Assembly: GCA_021776685.1 (NCBI GenBank)
Contig: JAJFFJ010000154.1
Coordinates: 1 to 61,704 of the forward strand
Direction of reading: 5' to 3'
Length of the DNA stretch: 61,704 bases
Source of the DNA: Alphaproteobacteria bacterium
Lineage (GTDB): Bacteria > Pseudomonadota > Alphaproteobacteria > Bin65
Positions 1 through 9,993 of the stretch are shown here, piece by piece; the stretch's first letter is position 1; each line of letters starts with the position of its first letter. The position numbers were made by a program, and so were the translations under genes. The notes beneath the pieces were generated by a model. It made no database searches and was not told where the DNA came from. It worked only from the letters and a program-made list of their open reading frames with translations.

Positions 1-140
1 GCCGCTTATGCGGCGTAGCCAAGCGGCACAGCGGCGCCCGGCGACTGAGGGAACAACATATACTCGCCGGGACGTGCGTCTCCGACAAGCACCGCTCTAA
101 CCGGAGTGCCGCCTGCCAGCGCCCGGCGATTGAGGGAACA
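1..140. repeat. 22-nt direct repeat pair with a short inverted repeat, at the window edge
   Basis: A 22-nt sequence occurs at 34-55 and again at 119-140 with one mismatch (21/22 identical), 85 bp apart. The second copy ends just before the stop of the YkgJ-like gene. Bases 1-7 and 21-27 form a 7-bp inverted repeat (gccgctt/aagcggc). The period and lack of an open frame argue against coding. It could be a dispersed intergenic repeat of this genome, cut by the window edge. No other copy was noticed in this window. Confidence 0.5.
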
Positions 141-144
141 CAAA

Positions 145-543
145 CTACGTGTTGTTTGTGATCGAGATATAATCCGGATCTTCCAGCGCCCGGCGCTCGA
201 AGCTGAGGAAATCGTAGTAGCCGCAGCGCCGGGTGCCGGGGAAGTCGCGGCAGATGGCGGGCCTGGCTTCGTAGATGGTGCAATGGCGCTTTTCCGCGTG
301 CAGGAACCGGCAGGCGGTGCCGAAGTGTTCGTCCAACTGGTGGCGCAGAATCACCTCGCCCTTTTCGTGACCCTTCTTGGTGAAACGCTCGGCGGCAACC
401 TCAAGGGAGAGACCGAAGTGCTTGGCCAGGCGCTTGATGTCGCGCTTGGTGACGCAGATACGGGGATAGCTGCAGCAATAGCTCGGGCACCGGTCGCAAT
501 TGTACGAATTCTTCGGCGGTTTCTTCTCGGTCTTCTTGGGCAT
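145..543 (-). CDS. YkgJ-family cysteine cluster protein
   Basis: 132 aa, a normal length for the small YkgJ (zinc/iron-chelating domain) family. Cysteines are arranged as CDRCPSYCCSYPRICVT near residues 18-32, then a Cys in the middle (TACRF) and a C-terminal CTIYEARPAICRDFPGTRRC-type cluster. This pattern is typical of proteins thought to bind Zn or an Fe-S cluster. The N-terminus is Lys/Pro-rich, with no signal peptide. The biochemical function of the family is not established. It lies in the same direction as the SixA-like gene 51 bp upstream, so co-transcription is possible. Family membership is confident; role unknown. Confidence 0.85.
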   Translation of the reverse strand: MPKKTEKKPPKNSYNCDRCPSYCCSYPRICVTKRDIKRLAKHFGLSLEVAAERFTKKGHEKGEVILRHQLDEHFGTACRFLHAEKRHCTIYEARPAICRDFPGTRRCGYYDFLSFERRALEDPDYISITNNT

Positions 544-594
544 GGGGGCTCGCTTCGTTGGTGGTGCCGGGGCGGTGCCGGGGTGGGGTCGGGC

Positions 595-1062
595 TCAGCC
601 GCCCAACAGCGCGGGCGAGGCGTGCCAATGCATCACCCAGGCGCCGGCGTCAAGTCGTGCCAGGCAGCAGACGGCGGCGGTGGGAAAGGCGGCGACGGGC
701 ATGCCGTCGCGGCCGGCCAGCATGCGCGACACCACGCGTTCCATGAAGGGGTTGTGGCCGACCACCATGGTGTCGTCGGTCCAGCCGGCCACGGCCTCGA
801 TCAGGGGTGCCGGATCGTCCATCGGCGACAATCCCGTCATCTCCTCGATCAGTCGTCCCGGGCCCAGCACCTCGGCCAGCAGCAGCGCCGTTTCGGCCGC
901 CCGGGTCTTGCCTGAATGCACGACCCGGACCGGTGCCGCGCCGGAGCGTGCCAGGAACGACGCCATGCGTTCCACGTCGGCGCGACCGCCGGCGCTCAGC
1001 GCCTGCTGCGGGTTCTCATCCTTCGGCATGGCGCGGCCATGGCGCACCAGATAAAGACGCAT
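595..1062 (-). CDS. SixA-type histidine phosphatase
   Basis: 155 aa when started at the ATG at 1062, which begins MRLYLVRHG and is preceded by a purine-rich GGGAGGGGAA ribosome site. An in-frame start at 1107 only adds an unrelated 15-residue leader. It shows the histidine-phosphatase signature RHG at residues 7-9 and the second catalytic His in VGHNPF at about residue 103. It is short and lacks the large insertions of phosphoglycerate mutase, as in SixA, which removes phosphate from phosphohistidine in phosphorelay or PTS proteins. The true substrate is unknown. It sits between the YkgJ-like and GNAT genes on the same strand. Confidence 0.88.
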   Translation of the reverse strand: MRLYLVRHGRAMPKDENPQQALSAGGRADVERMASFLARSGAAPVRVVHSGKTRAAETALLLAEVLGPGRLIEEMTGLSPMDDPAPLIEAVAGWTDDTMVVGHNPFMERVVSRMLAGRDGMPVAAFPTAAVCCLARLDAGAWVMHWHASPALLGG

Positions 1063-1137
1063 GGCGGGTGTTCCCCTCCCGGATGGCCACTCACGTTTAT
1101 CGGCCACGCCACAGACTAGAGTGTCCAGCAGCCGATG

Positions 1138-1641
1138 TCATGACTTGTGCCGGGTGGCGTAAAGCAACCGACCCGCGACGCCATCCAGGCAGTCACTCTC
1201 TCGCACCATGCCGATGCCTTCCAGCACCCGGCGGCTGGCTTCGTTGATATCGCGAGTGACGGCGACGACGCGGTTCAGACCGTGCATCCGAAGCGCGTGG
1301 TCGAGCGCCGCGCCGGCCGCCTCGCGGGCGAAGCCGAGGCCCCGGTGGTCCGGGTCGATGGCGTATCGGAGTGCCCAGCCTTGTCCGTCCTCGCGCATCC
1401 AGAGGCCGGCGATGCCGAGGTAGAATTCGTCCGACCGGCGCAGCACCGACCAGATGCCGATGCCGTGCGCCTGCCAACTGGCGCGGTACTCGGCGTAGAG
1501 CGCCTCCACCTCGGCGGTGTCCAACACGCCATGCTTCATGCCGCCGACCACGCGCGGATCCCCGTGCAGACGTCGGAAGGCGTCCAGATGGATGTCGCAC
1601 ACGGGCGTCATGCAGAGCCGTTCGGTGGTGATGTCGACCAT
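1138..1641 (-). CDS. GNAT-family N-acetyltransferase (RimJ/RimL type)
   Basis: 167 aa. The N-terminus (TTERLCMTPV) and the body match RimJ/RimL-like GNATs. The acetyl-CoA-binding region is visible as YAIDPDHRGLGFAREA around residues 93-108, followed by the helix with AAGAALDHAL and the NEASRRVLEGIGM motif near residues 133-145. It would transfer an acetyl group from acetyl-CoA to an amine; the acceptor cannot be told from sequence. It starts just downstream (minus strand) of the atp terminator, so it probably has its own promoter in the short gap 1642-1723. Confidence 0.88.
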   Translation of the reverse strand: MVDITTERLCMTPVCDIHLDAFRRLHGDPRVVGGMKHGVLDTAEVEALYAEYRASWQAHGIGIWSVLRRSDEFYLGIAGLWMREDGQGWALRYAIDPDHRGLGFAREAAGAALDHALRMHGLNRVVAVTRDINEASRRVLEGIGMVRESDCLDGVAGRLLYATRHKS

Positions 1642-1658
1642 GTTTCATGCTCCTCGCC

Positions 1659-1693
1659 AAAACAAAAAGCGCGGCTCCCGAAGGTGCCGCGCT
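1659..1693 (-). terminator. Rho-independent terminator of the atp operon
   Basis: Read on the minus strand, an 8-bp perfect stem (AGCGCGGC/GCCGCGCT, 1693-1686 and 1675-1668) with inner C-C/G-G pairs around a ttcg tetraloop is followed at once by a T-rich tract (TTTTTGTTTT, 1667-1659 region). It lies 31 bp after the atpC stop, in the right place to end atpHAGDC transcription. Confidence 0.88.
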
Positions 1694-1723
1694 GGGTCGA
1701 AAAATTCCAGTGGGTTGGATCGG

Positions 1724-2137
1724 TTAGCCCGAACCCGCCCCGTCGGCGGCTGCCTTCAATTGTTGTGCGATGCCCAAACGTCGCTCTGCCTCGGCACGGC
1801 CGTCGTCGTCGGCGCCGGAAAGCGCTTCCTCGGCGGCGCGCACACGTTCATCGGCCTCGGACCGGTCGATGTCGGTGGTGGCGACGGCTTCCTCGGCCAG
1901 CACCGTGCAACGCTCCGGCGAAACCTCGCAGAAGCCGCCGCCGATGAAGATGCGCTCCTTCACCGAGCCGCCCTCGTGGATGTCGATGACGCCCGCCCGC
2001 ACGGTACAGATCAGCGGCGAGTGGCCGGGCAGCACGCCGATATCGCCCTCGGCCCCCGGCACGACGACCATCTCCACCGGCTCCGACTTCATCAGTCGTT
2101 GCGGCGAGACCAGTTCGAATTCGATGGTGTCGGCCAT
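1724..2137 (-). CDS. atpC: F1F0 ATP synthase epsilon subunit
   Basis: 137 aa. The N-terminal beta-sandwich is clear: IEFELVSPQRLMKSEPVEMV at about residues 5-24, then the conserved PGAEGDIGVLPGHSPLI stretch near residues 27-43. The C-terminal helical part is present and Ala/Glu-rich. Epsilon belongs to the central stalk and can inhibit ATP hydrolysis by the enzyme. It is the last gene of the operon, 38 bp after atpD, and is followed by a strong terminator. Start ATG at 2137 gives the normal family N-terminus. Confidence 0.97.
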   Translation of the reverse strand: MADTIEFELVSPQRLMKSEPVEMVVVPGAEGDIGVLPGHSPLICTVRAGVIDIHEGGSVKERIFIGGGFCEVSPERCTVLAEEAVATTDIDRSEADERVRAAEEALSGADDDGRAEAERRLGIAQQLKAAADGAGSG

Positions 2138-2175
2138 TCAGGATGTCTCCTCGTCGCGTGTCCGCCCGAAACGCC

Positions 2176-3621
<1,446 letters not shown>

Positions 3622-4521
3622 CTACAACGCTTCCGCGCCGGAGATGATCTCGATCAGTTCTTTCGTGATCATCGCCTGGCGTGTGCGGTTGTAGGTGAGC
3701 GTGAGTTTATGAATCATATCGCCCGCGTTGCGGGTTGCGTTGTCCATTGCTGTCATCCGCGCACCATGCTCACCGGCCTGGTTCTCCAGCAGCGCTCGAA
3801 ACATCTGCACTGCCAGATTGCGCGGCAGCAGGTCATCGAGAATTTCTGCCTCGTCCGGCTCGAAATCATAGACCGACCGGTCCGCTTCGGTATCGCTGGC
3901 AGCCTCGTCTGACTCGTCCGCCTCGGGAATAGCGAACGGCACCAACTGCTGTTCGGTCACGATCTGGGCGATGGCAGACTGGAACTTGTTGTATATCAGA
4001 GTGCAAACATCGAATTCGCCTGCATCGAACAACTCGCTGATCTTGTCGGCTACCTGATCGGCCGCATCAAACGTCAGTTTGGGCCGGTCAAGTTCCGAGT
4101 AGGACTCGATAATCTTGTCGCCATGGTCGCGGCGCATCAGGTCCCGCGCCTTTCGGCCAACGCACATCAGCTTCACCTGCTTGCCATCACTCAGAAGCTG
4201 GCTGATTTTTCGCCGTGCGCGCCGGGCGACCGAGCTATTGAAGCCACCACAGAGACCGCGATCAGACGTCACCAAAACCAACAGGTGTACGTCTTCCTTG
4301 CCGGTGCCCGACAGCATGGGCGAAACACCTTCGCGCCCCTGTACTGCCGAGGACAGTGAGCCGAGCATGCGTTCCATACGCTCTGCGTAAGGACGCGCCG
4401 CCACGGCGGACTCCTGAGCGCGCCGCAGTTTCGCCGCCGCGACCATCTTCATGGCCGACGTGATTTTTTGCGTCGACTTGACGCTCGCAATGCGGTTGCG
4501 GAGTTCCTTCAGGCTGGACAT
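3622..4521 (-). CDS. atpG: F1F0 ATP synthase gamma subunit
   Basis: 299 aa. The N-terminal rotor helix ([20 protein letters not shown], residues 4-23) and the C-terminal helix ending [20 protein letters not shown] are both the conserved coiled-coil halves. The middle Rossmann-like region includes [12 protein letters not shown] near residues 88-99. An acidic insert (about residues 203-225, rich in Asp and Glu) makes it slightly longer than the E. coli protein, as in several alphaproteobacteria. It forms the central shaft of F1. It lies 22 bp after atpA. Confidence 0.98.
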   Translation of the reverse strand: MSSLKELRNRIASVKSTQKITSAMKMVAAAKLRRAQESAVAARPYAERMERMLGSLSSAVQGREGVSPMLSGTGKEDVHLLVLVTSDRGLCGGFNSSVARRARRKISQLLSDGKQVKLMCVGRKARDLMRRDHGDKIIESYSELDRPKLTFDAADQVADKISELFDAGEFDVCTLIYNKFQSAIAQIVTEQQLVPFAIPEADESDEAASDTEADRSVYDFEPDEAEILDDLLPRNLAVQMFRALLENQAGEHGARMTAMDNATRNAGDMIHKLTLTYNRTRQAMITKELIEIISGAEAL

Positions 4522-4543
4522 GGCCGCCTATCCCCTGCCCGGC

Positions 4544-6079
4544 CTAAGCAAATGCTTTGACGAAGTCGTCAAGGAAGCCCTCGAGCTTGGCCTTGTTGTC
4601 GTCTGACAACTCACCTGTATCCCGGATGCCGGCAAGGATGTCTTTGCCCTTTTCCCGGATCTCGGAAAGATACTCCGCCTCGAACCGTGTCACGTCGCGC
4701 ACGTCTATGCCGGCGAGATAGTTCTTGTCGCTGACGCCTGCGAAAATCACGACGACCTGCTCTTCCATCGGCAGAGGCGAATACTGGTCCTGCTTCAGCA
4801 GCTCGGTCAGCCGGGCGCCTTTGGCCAGCAATTGCTGGGTGGCGGCATCAAGATCCGACGCGAACTGGGAAAAAGCTTCCATCTCACGATACTGCGCCAA
4901 CTCCAGCTTGATCGAACCGGCCACCGACTTCATCGCCTTGGTCTGAGCCGCAGAGCCCACACGCGACACCGACAGGCCGACGTTAATCGCCGGGCGGATG
5001 CCTTTGTAGAACAGGTCGGTTTCAAGGAAGATCTGACCGTCCGTAATCGAAATCACGTTGGTCGGGATGTAAGCGGACACGTCATTTGCCTGGGTTTCAA
5101 TGATCGGCAACGCCGTCAGCGAGCCCGAGCCATTATCGTCGTTCAACTTCGCCGCACGCTCCAGCAAACGGGAATGCAGATAGAAAACGTCGCCCGGATA
5201 AGCCTCGCGCCCCGGCGGCCGGCGCAGCAGCAATGACATCTGCCGGTAGGACACTGCCTGCTTGGACAGATCGTCATAGACGATCACCGCGTGCATGCCA
5301 TTATCGCGGAAATACTCGCCCATGGCGCAGCCGGTATAGGGTGCCAGAAACTGCAGCGGCGCCGGCTCGGAGGCCGTGGCGGCGACCACGATGGAATATT
5401 CCATCGCGCCCTGTTCCTCGAGGGTTTTGACCACCTGCGCAACAGTCGAGCGCTTCTGGCCAATGGCGACATAGATGCAATAGAGCTTCTTGCTCTCGTC
5501 GTCGCTGCTGTTGTTGTGCTTCTGGTTGATGAAGGTATCGATCGCCACCGCAGTCTTGCCGGTCTGGCGATCGCCAATGATCAGCTCGCGCTGGCCGCGG
5601 CCCACCGGCACCAGAGCGTCGAGCGCCTTGAGACCGGTCTGGACCGGCTCATGCACCGATTTGCGCGGAATGATGCCCGGCGCCTTTACCTCGACCAGAC
5701 GGCGTTCCACGTCTTCGAGCGGGCCCTTGCCGTCAATGGGGTTGCCCAAGCCATCGACCACGCGGCCCAACAGGCCCTTGCCCACCGGCACATCGACGAT
5801 TTCGCCGGTGCGTTTGACGATGTCGCCTTCCTTGATGGTGCGATCATCACCAAAGATCACGACGCCCACATTGTCGACTTCCAGGTTCAGGGTCATGCCC
5901 TTGATGCCACCGGGAAACTCGACCATTTCACCGGCCTGGACATTGTCCAGTCCATAGACACGGGCGATGCCGTCACCGACGGAGAGAACCTGGCCGACCT
6001 CTGCGACGTCAGCATCAGAATCAAAATCCTCAATCTGCTTCTTGAGGATTGCAGAGATTTCAGCGGCCTGGATGTCCAT
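4544..6079 (-). CDS. atpA: F1F0 ATP synthase alpha subunit
   Basis: 511 aa, full length. The P-loop GDRQTGKT is at residues 169-176. The arginine-finger region ([20 protein letters not shown]) lies near residues 364-383, and the C-terminal helical domain ends [10 protein letters not shown]. Alpha binds nucleotide at non-catalytic sites and supplies the arginine finger to beta. It follows atpH by only 12 bp, which suggests translational coupling. No frame problem is visible. Confidence 0.99.
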   Translation of the reverse strand: MDIQAAEISAILKKQIEDFDSDADVAEVGQVLSVGDGIARVYGLDNVQAGEMVEFPGGIKGMTLNLEVDNVGVVIFGDDRTIKEGDIVKRTGEIVDVPVGKGLLGRVVDGLGNPIDGKGPLEDVERRLVEVKAPGIIPRKSVHEPVQTGLKALDALVPVGRGQRELIIGDRQTGKTAVAIDTFINQKHNNSSDDESKKLYCIYVAIGQKRSTVAQVVKTLEEQGAMEYSIVVAATASEPAPLQFLAPYTGCAMGEYFRDNGMHAVIVYDDLSKQAVSYRQMSLLLRRPPGREAYPGDVFYLHSRLLERAAKLNDDNGSGSLTALPIIETQANDVSAYIPTNVISITDGQIFLETDLFYKGIRPAINVGLSVSRVGSAAQTKAMKSVAGSIKLELAQYREMEAFSQFASDLDAATQQLLAKGARLTELLKQDQYSPLPMEEQVVVIFAGVSDKNYLAGIDVRDVTRFEAEYLSEIREKGKDILAGIRDTGELSDDNKAKLEGFLDDFVKAFA

Positions 6080-6091
6080 GCCTCAACTCCC

Positions 6092-6652
6092 CTAGGCGGT
6101 CGCGCGCATGGCGCGCCCCATACGTTGAATTTTGCTGCGAATTGATGTGTCGACCATGCGCGAACCTACGCGCACGACCAGGCCGCCCAGCAGACTCTCG
6201 TCCACTTCGGCCTCGATATTCACCTTGTTGCCGACGATGCTGCGAAGCTTCTCCGTCAGCGCATTGATCTGTTGATCGCTGAGCGTCCGTGCAGAGGTGA
6301 TATGAGCCGTCACTTCACCGCGGCGCGTGGCAAGGATCTGCAAGAACTGATCGATAACGGCGCCCAGTGCGAACAACCGACGGTTCTGTCCGACGACGCC
6401 CACTAAACGGCGCGTCATGTCAGTGACGCCAGCGGCGGCAACAACGGCGAGGACCGCGGAAGTTTGCTGGCTGCGGTCCAGCAGGGGCGAACTAAGGAGG
6501 TAGCGCAAATCCTTGCTGTCACCCAGAAGGCCTTTCAGGCCGCGTAGATCGTCCGCCACGGCATCCAGGCTGTTATGTTCGTCGGCGAGGTCGTAGAGCG
6601 CGGTCGCGTAGCGACCTGCAATCCCACTCAGTCCTGTTGCATCTGAGGCCAC
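6092..6652 (-). CDS. atpH: F1F0 ATP synthase delta subunit (OSCP-like)
   Basis: 186 aa, starting with a GTG at 6652. The N-terminal helical domain begins GIAGRYATALYDLADE (residues 10-25), and the C-terminal signature ESLLGGLVVRVGSRMVDTSI is at about residues 153-172. It ties the top of F1 to the peripheral stalk. It is the first gene of the atp operon. The absence of atpB, atpE and atpF here is normal, because alphaproteobacteria usually encode F0 elsewhere. Confidence 0.97.
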   Translation of the reverse strand: MASDATGLSGIAGRYATALYDLADEHNSLDAVADDLRGLKGLLGDSKDLRYLLSSPLLDRSQQTSAVLAVVAAAGVTDMTRRLVGVVGQNRRLFALGAVIDQFLQILATRRGEVTAHITSARTLSDQQINALTEKLRSIVGNKVNIEAEVDESLLGGLVVRVGSRMVDTSIRSKIQRMGRAMRATA

Positions 6653-6998
6653 TGACGAAGGTCCTGATCGGCGTTGTTGTTACCCGGGGCCACGCGGCCC
6701 TGACTCCCCGCGCAAACGGTCAAAACGTCCGGTATTTGCTTGAAATCCAGCAGCCACGAGCAGAACGCCCTCTGGCTGATGCGCGGCGGTTTCGTAACAT
6801 GGCGATTTGGGCCATGCAACCAAGCGACGCCATCCGTTTTGCCGCACCTTTTCCGCCATATTGGGGGCTTTTGACGTCGGGAACGCCACCCTGCCTCAAT
6901 GCGTAAAATCATTGAACCAGATAGCGCCGTCAAAACGGCGCAGAAAACCGTTTCCCGGGGACATCCCTGATGGGAAGCGGCGTGTCGAGGGAGACACA
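6653..6998. other. Divergent intergenic region between atpH and the first FHA gene
   Basis: About 346 bp with no convincing gene. It must hold the promoters for atpHAGDC (leftward) and, unless it is transcribed from elsewhere, the FHA gene set (rightward). I could not pick out a clear -35/-10 pair or a palindromic operator. Open frames pass through it but carry no recognisable motif or ribosome site, so I do not call them. Confidence 0.5.
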
Positions 6999-9137
6999 AT
7001 GGGCGTTACAACGGTTTTTCGAATTGGCCGCGGCGAAATCAACGACATCGTCATCGACGATCCGTCGATCTCGCGCGAGCACGCAGAATTGCGCCGCAAG
7101 GGCAAACGCGAATTCACCCTGGTGGATCTCAACAGCACCAATGGCACCTGCGTGCGGGCGGGCAGCAAATGGATCGAGATAGAAAGCGCCACGGTCGACA
7201 ATGACGAGCGGGTGCTGATTGGCGAGGTTGTGACCACGGTGGACGGGCTTTTGGAGACCTGCGCGGTCGAGCCACAGCCGGAAGAAAAGCACGCGCTTTT
7301 TGGTCTGAAACTGCCTTCACGACTTCAGCGTACCGATTTTGACGCGCCCACCAATGATCAAGCAGGCAACCGTCGTGGCGAATTGGAACGAAGCGCCCAA
7401 CGTCTGACGGATCGTGATGTGGCCCAACTGATCGGCCCCTACAGATCGGCGCATCTGTCGGCCGGCCCCGTTGAAGCAGCGTTTGAAACGGAGCGGTCAG
7501 GCGCCGAGCCCGCCTTCGCCCGCGGCCGCCCCTCGGCGAATGAAGTGACAGAGCCGCGAGGCCCCGCCTTTGCAAACAGACCTGCCGTATATGACGGTCT
7601 GGAAGCTGACCCGAAAGTTGCCCCTGAAATTGGCCCGGAAGTTGGCCCGGAAGTTGCCCCTGAAATTGACAGTGCATCAATCGTGGTGGGGCGCTCTGGC
7701 AGCTTTCGCGCCAGCACGCCCCGTCCTGATTGGACACCGCCACGGGAACGCCGGTTCCGCGGACGGGGCATCAGCAAGTGGGCGGCCATCAGCCTGGGGT
7801 CGATCTTCCTTGTCTCCGCCGCTGCCGCCGGGGTTGTGGTCTACACAACCGAACCTGAAGACAAGGCCAGTGAGCGCGGCAACGACGTCACGCCAGCAAT
7901 CTTTGCCCGCGTGGTAACGGCGAAGAAGCCCGTCACCGGCCGGCGCGCCGTAGCCCCTCCCGCGATCAAGCCTGCCGCGGTGCCGGCCAGCCTGATTGGC
8001 ACAGAGGAGTCCCGCACGATCAGCGCCATGAACAAGTCTGGCGCCAAATATTGGGCCCGCACCTATGGCGGCGAGGGCCAGAGACGGCTGATGGCGATAA
8101 CGCCGGCGCGTGGCGGCGGCGCCTTTGCCGCCGGTTCGGTCAAGGATCCTGTGACCGGCGACCACAACGCGTGGCTGATGCGTCTCGACTCCTACGGCAA
8201 TGTAATCTGGCAGAAGAAGATCGGCGGCGCCGGTGATGACCATGCGCTCGCGCTCCGCGCCACCCGGAAGGGCGGCGTGGTTGCGGCCGGTTCTGTTGAC
8301 GGCGGCAAATCAATCTGGATTGGCCGCTTCGACAAGGTGGGCGAACAGATGTGGCGCCGCACGGTGCCCACCACCAAGGGCGGGCACGCCACAGCAGTCA
8401 TCCGCCTGGGCAAGAGCTTTGTCGTCAGCGCCATTGACCGGACCGGCAACGGCGTCCGTTCTCTGTTGATCCGCCTGAAAGGCGATGGCGAGATTGTTTG
8501 GCAGCGGCAAATTGGCGGCGCTTATACCTGGGTGAGCGATATTGCACGCGCCGGCCGCCGCGGCCTGCTTCTGGTCGGCGTCACCCGGGAGACTGCTGCG
8601 GCACCCCGGACACTCTGGGTCATGCGCACTGACGGAAAAGGCCTCAAGGTATGGCAACAGACCTATGCCCGGACCGAGGGCGTGGCATCGTCGGCTTTTG
8701 TGCGGCGGGCACGACGCAAGTCCTTCATTATCGCAACGACCCTTGAAGGCAAGCCGGGCGCGGCGAGCGCGCGGGTAATGCGGATCAAAAAAGACGGCAC
8801 TGTGCTTTGGGACCACGTGCTTCCTTCCCAACGGTCTGACAGGGTTGCGGGCCTGGAGCTGCAGCGGGGCGGTGTAATTCTGGCCGGGTCGACCGGGACG
8901 GACGGTAAAAAGGGACGCGACCTATGGATTGCGCGCCTCAATGTGGACGGCACTCTGGACTGGCAACGCCGGTACGGTGGAAAGCAGCATGACGGCGCAG
9001 CGGCATTAGCCCAGGGCCGGCGTGGTGTTCTGTTTGTCGCCGGCGCCACCACCGCGGCCAAAGGTCAGGGTTGGGTGCTGAAGCTCAATCGCCGAGGCCA
9101 GCTTTCACCTGCCAACAAGGCTGCGGTCGGTCAATAA
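6999..9137 (+). CDS. FHA domain / transmembrane / seven-repeat propeller protein
   Basis: 712 aa from the ATG at 6999, which follows a GAGGGAG-type site and starts directly at the FHA domain; the frame is open upstream but that part is unlike FHA proteins. The FHA core covers residues 1-85: FRIGRGEINDIVIDD, SISREHAEL (the Ser/Arg/His phosphothreonine-binding signature) and NSTNGT near 45-50. A disordered stretch (90-255) contains five P-[KE]-[VI]-x tetrapeptides (205-224). One membrane segment, about 261-282, follows a basic run. The C-terminal part, predicted periplasmic, has seven units of about 46-50 aa, each with a W near the start and a WIxRLD..G-like end, so a seven-bladed beta-propeller is likely. 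First of three FHA genes in a row. Function unknown; inside-to-outside sensing or scaffolding is inference. Confidence 0.85.
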   Translation: MGVTTVFRIGRGEINDIVIDDPSISREHAELRRKGKREFTLVDLNSTNGTCVRAGSKWIEIESATVDNDERVLIGEVVTTVDGLLETCAVEPQPEEKHALFGLKLPSRLQRTDFDAPTNDQAGNRRGELERSAQRLTDRDVAQLIGPYRSAHLSAGPVEAAFETERSGAEPAFARGRPSANEVTEPRGPAFANRPAVYDGLEADPKVAPEIGPEVGPEVAPEIDSASIVVGRSGSFRASTPRPDWTPPRERRFRGRGISKWAAISLGSIFLVSAAAAGVVVYTTEPEDKASERGNDVTPAIFARVVTAKKPVTGRRAVAPPAIKPAAVPASLIGTEESRTISAMNKSGAKYWARTYGGEGQRRLMAITPARGGGAFAAGSVKDPVTGDHNAWLMRLDSYGNVIWQKKIGGAGDDHALALRATRKGGVVAAGSVDGGKSIWIGRFDKVGEQMWRRTVPTTKGGHATAVIRLGKSFVVSAIDRTGNGVRSLLIRLKGDGEIVWQRQIGGAYTWVSDIARAGRRGLLLVGVTRETAAAPRTLWVMRTDGKGLKVWQQTYARTEGVASSAFVRRARRKSFIIATTLEGKPGAASARVMRIKKDGTVLWDHVLPSQRSDRVAGLELQRGGVILAGSTGTDGKKGRDLWIARLNVDGTLDWQRRYGGKQHDGAAALAQGRRGVLFVAGATTAAKGQGWVLKLNRRGQLSPANKAAVGQ
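7611..7670 (+). repeat. Five 12-bp in-frame tandem repeats coding P-[KE]-[VI]-x
   Basis: Five consecutive 12-nt units of the type ccggaagttggc, each coding a Pro-(Lys/Glu)-(Val/Ile)-(Ala/Gly/Asp) tetrapeptide, within the linker of the first FHA protein. Codon choice alternates between near-identical copies, as expected for slippage-type expansion. Copy number may vary between strains. Confidence 0.8.
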
Positions 9138-9278
9138 TTCCCCATAATTAGACAATTGGCCGGGATTTCGACAAGCTGACACTGTGCCGACTGCCAGACT
9201 TGGGATATAGTCTGGGAAGACAGGCACTGGCGTTACCGCCTATACGTGCCGGATCGTTGCCGGGACAAAGGCGAACCC

Positions 9279-9914
9279 ATGACCGGTTCGGGGACCAAGC
9301 GCTATCAGATCGGGCGGGACGAGGGGAATGATATTATCATTCGCCACGCCTCGGTTTCTCGGCTGCACGCGCTTTTGGACGAATTGGGCGGCAACCAGTA
9401 CCTCCTCACAGACATGAGCAGCACATTTGGGTCGGGCATCGAGCGCAATGGCAACTGGGTGCAGATCCAGAAGGCTGTTGTGGCCCATCATGACCAGGTT
9501 CGCCTGGGCGACGAAGTGGTCACCGTCGCGGGATTGTTGTCCCTGGCGGGCGCGGCCGAAGCACCGCCCCCTACAGGACGGGCAACCACAATCATGGCGC
9601 GGAGCCGCCGGCGCAGTCCCCTTGGCGCCATGGCGGCCGTGGCCGTTGTTCTGGCGTTGGTTGCCGGCGGATTATGGTGGCTGACCCGGGGCGAGAGCAG
9701 CACACCACAACAAGCGTTTGTTGCCGAATGCATCGCCAATGGGCACAAGACCACAACGTGCCGCTGCCATGCGAAGGTTCTTGATGCCCGCCTGACCGAC
9801 CGGGAACTCAAGACCTACACTGCCCATTTGCGCGACCGGTTGAGTATGCCGGTTACCCTGATTGCCAAGGTATTGCCGGCATCAGGTTCCCTGCGCGCCT
9901 GCGACCGCCGGTAA
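9279..9914 (+). CDS. FHA-domain single-span membrane protein with periplasmic CxC motif
   Basis: 211 aa from the ATG at 9279, which has AAAGGCG about 9 nt upstream; an in-frame GTG at 9246 is a weaker choice. The FHA domain occupies residues 8-85: YQIGRDEGNDIIIRHASVSR, then HALLDELGG and a modified SSTFGSG in place of the usual S-N-G turn. After a basic stretch (RSRRRS) a membrane segment spans about 117-136. The short C-terminal part, predicted periplasmic, has C151, C161, C163 and C208 (C-x9-CxC-x44-C). Same architecture as the next gene. No close functional relative is recognised. Confidence 0.8.
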   Translation: MTGSGTKRYQIGRDEGNDIIIRHASVSRLHALLDELGGNQYLLTDMSSTFGSGIERNGNWVQIQKAVVAHHDQVRLGDEVVTVAGLLSLAGAAEAPPPTGRATTIMARSRRRSPLGAMAAVAVVLALVAGGLWWLTRGESSTPQQAFVAECIANGHKTTTCRCHAKVLDARLTDRELKTYTAHLRDRLSMPVTLIAKVLPASGSLRACDRR

Positions 9915-9993
9915 GCCATCATCCGCTGATGCGGCGCAATTCGCGGCATGCTAGGTTCCGCACAACACAGACGACGAAGGGGATCCCTCCGCC

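Noticed and set aside
6628-6999. 123-codon minus-strand frame in the atpH upstream gap
   Set aside because: No recognisable motif, no ribosome site, and it overlaps atpH and the presumed promoter region.
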